Positions 63,242 to 64,000 of a stretch of DNA of 64,000 nt are shown here, in pieces. Position numbers and translations under genes: made by a program. The stretch is from Roseiarcus sp963741405 (GTDB lineage: Bacteria; Pseudomonadota; Alphaproteobacteria; Rhizobiales; Beijerinckiaceae). The notes under the pieces were generated by a model. That model made no database searches and had not been told where the DNA came from. It worked only from the letters and a program-made list of their open reading frames with translations. The stretch lies in NCBI GenBank assembly GCA_963741405.1, contig CAVUHX010000041.1:7747-71746 (forward strand). The letters run 5' to 3'. Position 1 is the stretch's first letter. Each line of letters starts with the position of its first letter.

Positions 63242-63986
63242 ATGGCGAACCCGATCGTTCTCATCCCCGCGCGCATGGCTTCGACCCGCCTGCCGGGCAA
63301 GCCGCTCGTCGACATTGGCGGCGAGCCGATGATCGTCCATGTCTGGCGGCGGGCGATCGAAGCGGATGTCGGACCCGTGGTCGTGGCGGCGGATGACGCG
63401 CGGGTCGTCGCGGCGGTCGAAGCGGTCGGGGGCCGGGCAGTGATGACGCGGCCGGACCATCAGTCCGGGTCCGACCGGATTTTCGAGGCGCTCGGCGCGC
63501 TCGACCCGGTCGCTCCATTCGACGTCGTGGTCAACGTCCAGGGCGATCTTCCGACGATCGAGCGCAAAGCCGTACGCGCCTGCCTCGGGCCGCTCGCCGA
63601 CGCAGCGGTCGACATCGTGACGCTGGCGACGCCGATCACCCGCGCCGAGGAGAAGGACGACCCCAATGTCGTCAAGGCGATCGGAGCCGAGATCGCCTCG
63701 GGGCGTCTCAGGGCGCTCTATTTCACCCGCGCCCGCGCCCCCTGGGGAGAGGGCGAGCTGCTGCATCACATTGGGCTCTACGCCTATCGCCGCGAGGCGC
63801 TCGCCCGATTCTGTCGGCCTGCCGGCGTCACCCCTCGAGCGGCGCGAACGCCTCGAGCAACTGCGGGCGCTCGAGGCCGGCATGCGCATCGACATTGCGA
63901 TCGTCGACGTCGCGCCGCTCGGCGTCGACACGCCGGAGGACCTCGCCCGGGCGAGGGACATGCTCGCGGGGACGGGCGTGCGATGA
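63242..63986 (+). CDS. kdsB: 3-deoxy-manno-octulosonate cytidylyltransferase (one frameshift)
   Basis: MANPIVLIPARMASTRLPGK (nucleotide-binding RMxSxRLPGK) starts at 63242; VVVAADD, SGSDRIFEAL and VNVQGDLPTI (metal site) follow. An extra base near 63811 breaks the frame; removing it gives ARFVGLPASPLERRERLEQL RALEAGMRIDIAIVD, ending at a TGA at 63986 with about 248 residues, normal length. Activates Kdo for lipopolysaccharide synthesis in the cytosol, essential in most Gram-negatives, so the break is probably an error. Confidence 0.9.
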
Positions 63987-64000
63987 TCATCATCTCCCCT
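63983..64000 (+). CDS. start of a downstream gene, cut by the window edge
   Basis: An ATG at 63983 overlaps the kdsB stop (ATGA) and opens MIIISP. Six codons are too few to name it; the overlap suggests coupled translation. Confidence 0.35.

Overview
The window is a GC-rich alphaproteobacterial chromosome segment, most likely Hyphomicrobiales. Supporting this are the divergent cycM-type cytochrome c / kdsB pair, a DUF1469-DUF3618-BrkB stress operon, EcfG-like promoters, and Gly/His/Trp-rich secreted proteins. The family cannot be fixed from this sequence. It has two parts. Positions 1 to about 54.5 kb are a heavily remodelled accessory region full of insertion sequences and broken genes. From the tRNA-Asn(GTT) gene at 54.6 kb onward it looks like ordinary chromosome: a bifunctional NAD(P)HX repair enzyme, a flavin-dependent oxidase-like protein with a divergent LysR regulator, a GYD protein, small membrane and secreted proteins, a membrane-anchored cytochrome c and KdsB.

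The left half (0-34 kb) alternates mobile DNA with remnants of stress and surface functions. An IS1634-like transposase enters from the left edge, followed by the first of four IS5-type copies. Then come decayed CoA-transferase and SRAP genes, a membrane-anchored pentapeptide-repeat protein and a broken resolvase. A block resembling the alphaproteobacterial general stress regulon follows (9-17 kb): a DUF892 ferritin-like protein, isochorismatase-like hydrolase, two DUF3147 proteins, pyrophosphatase, BrkB, DUF3618, holin-X and a nutrient-deprivation-type protein. Further right are ISAs1, NRAMP, IS3 and ISAzo13 loci. An intact CPA2-type antiporter with a cytosolic stress-protein-like tail is next. 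It is followed by an acyl-CoA dehydrogenase / PIG-L deacetylase / SAM methyltransferase / glycosyltransferase cluster probably acting in glycolipid or polysaccharide modification.

The most remarkable part is 34-52 kb, where mobile elements are inserted into one another. A gene of an unclassified transposase is split at one TA by a 9.3-kb alternating array IS630-IS5-IS630-IS5, all in the same direction and joined at CTAG. The last IS5 is split inside the codon for its catalytic glutamate by an element carrying a large serine recombinase (called SRE-1 here). The SRE-1 recombinase gene is itself split inside its catalytic domain by a second serine-recombinase element (SRE-2). Removing SRE-2 in silico restores an exact 727-codon frame, and removing SRE-1 restores the IS5 copy. 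Joining the two ends of SRE-2 creates the missing start of its own first gene. Both reconstructed circle junctions are palindromic. Next to this, an IS3 element is split by an IS21 derivative that has lost istB, and an Hsp70-like gene is split by another IS3.

Reading-frame breaks are very frequent. Many come with internal deletions and are real decay, but single-base breaks also hit genes that should be essential or conserved (kdsB, the cycM-type cytochrome, pyrophosphatase). Part of the pseudogene count may therefore be uncorrected sequence error.
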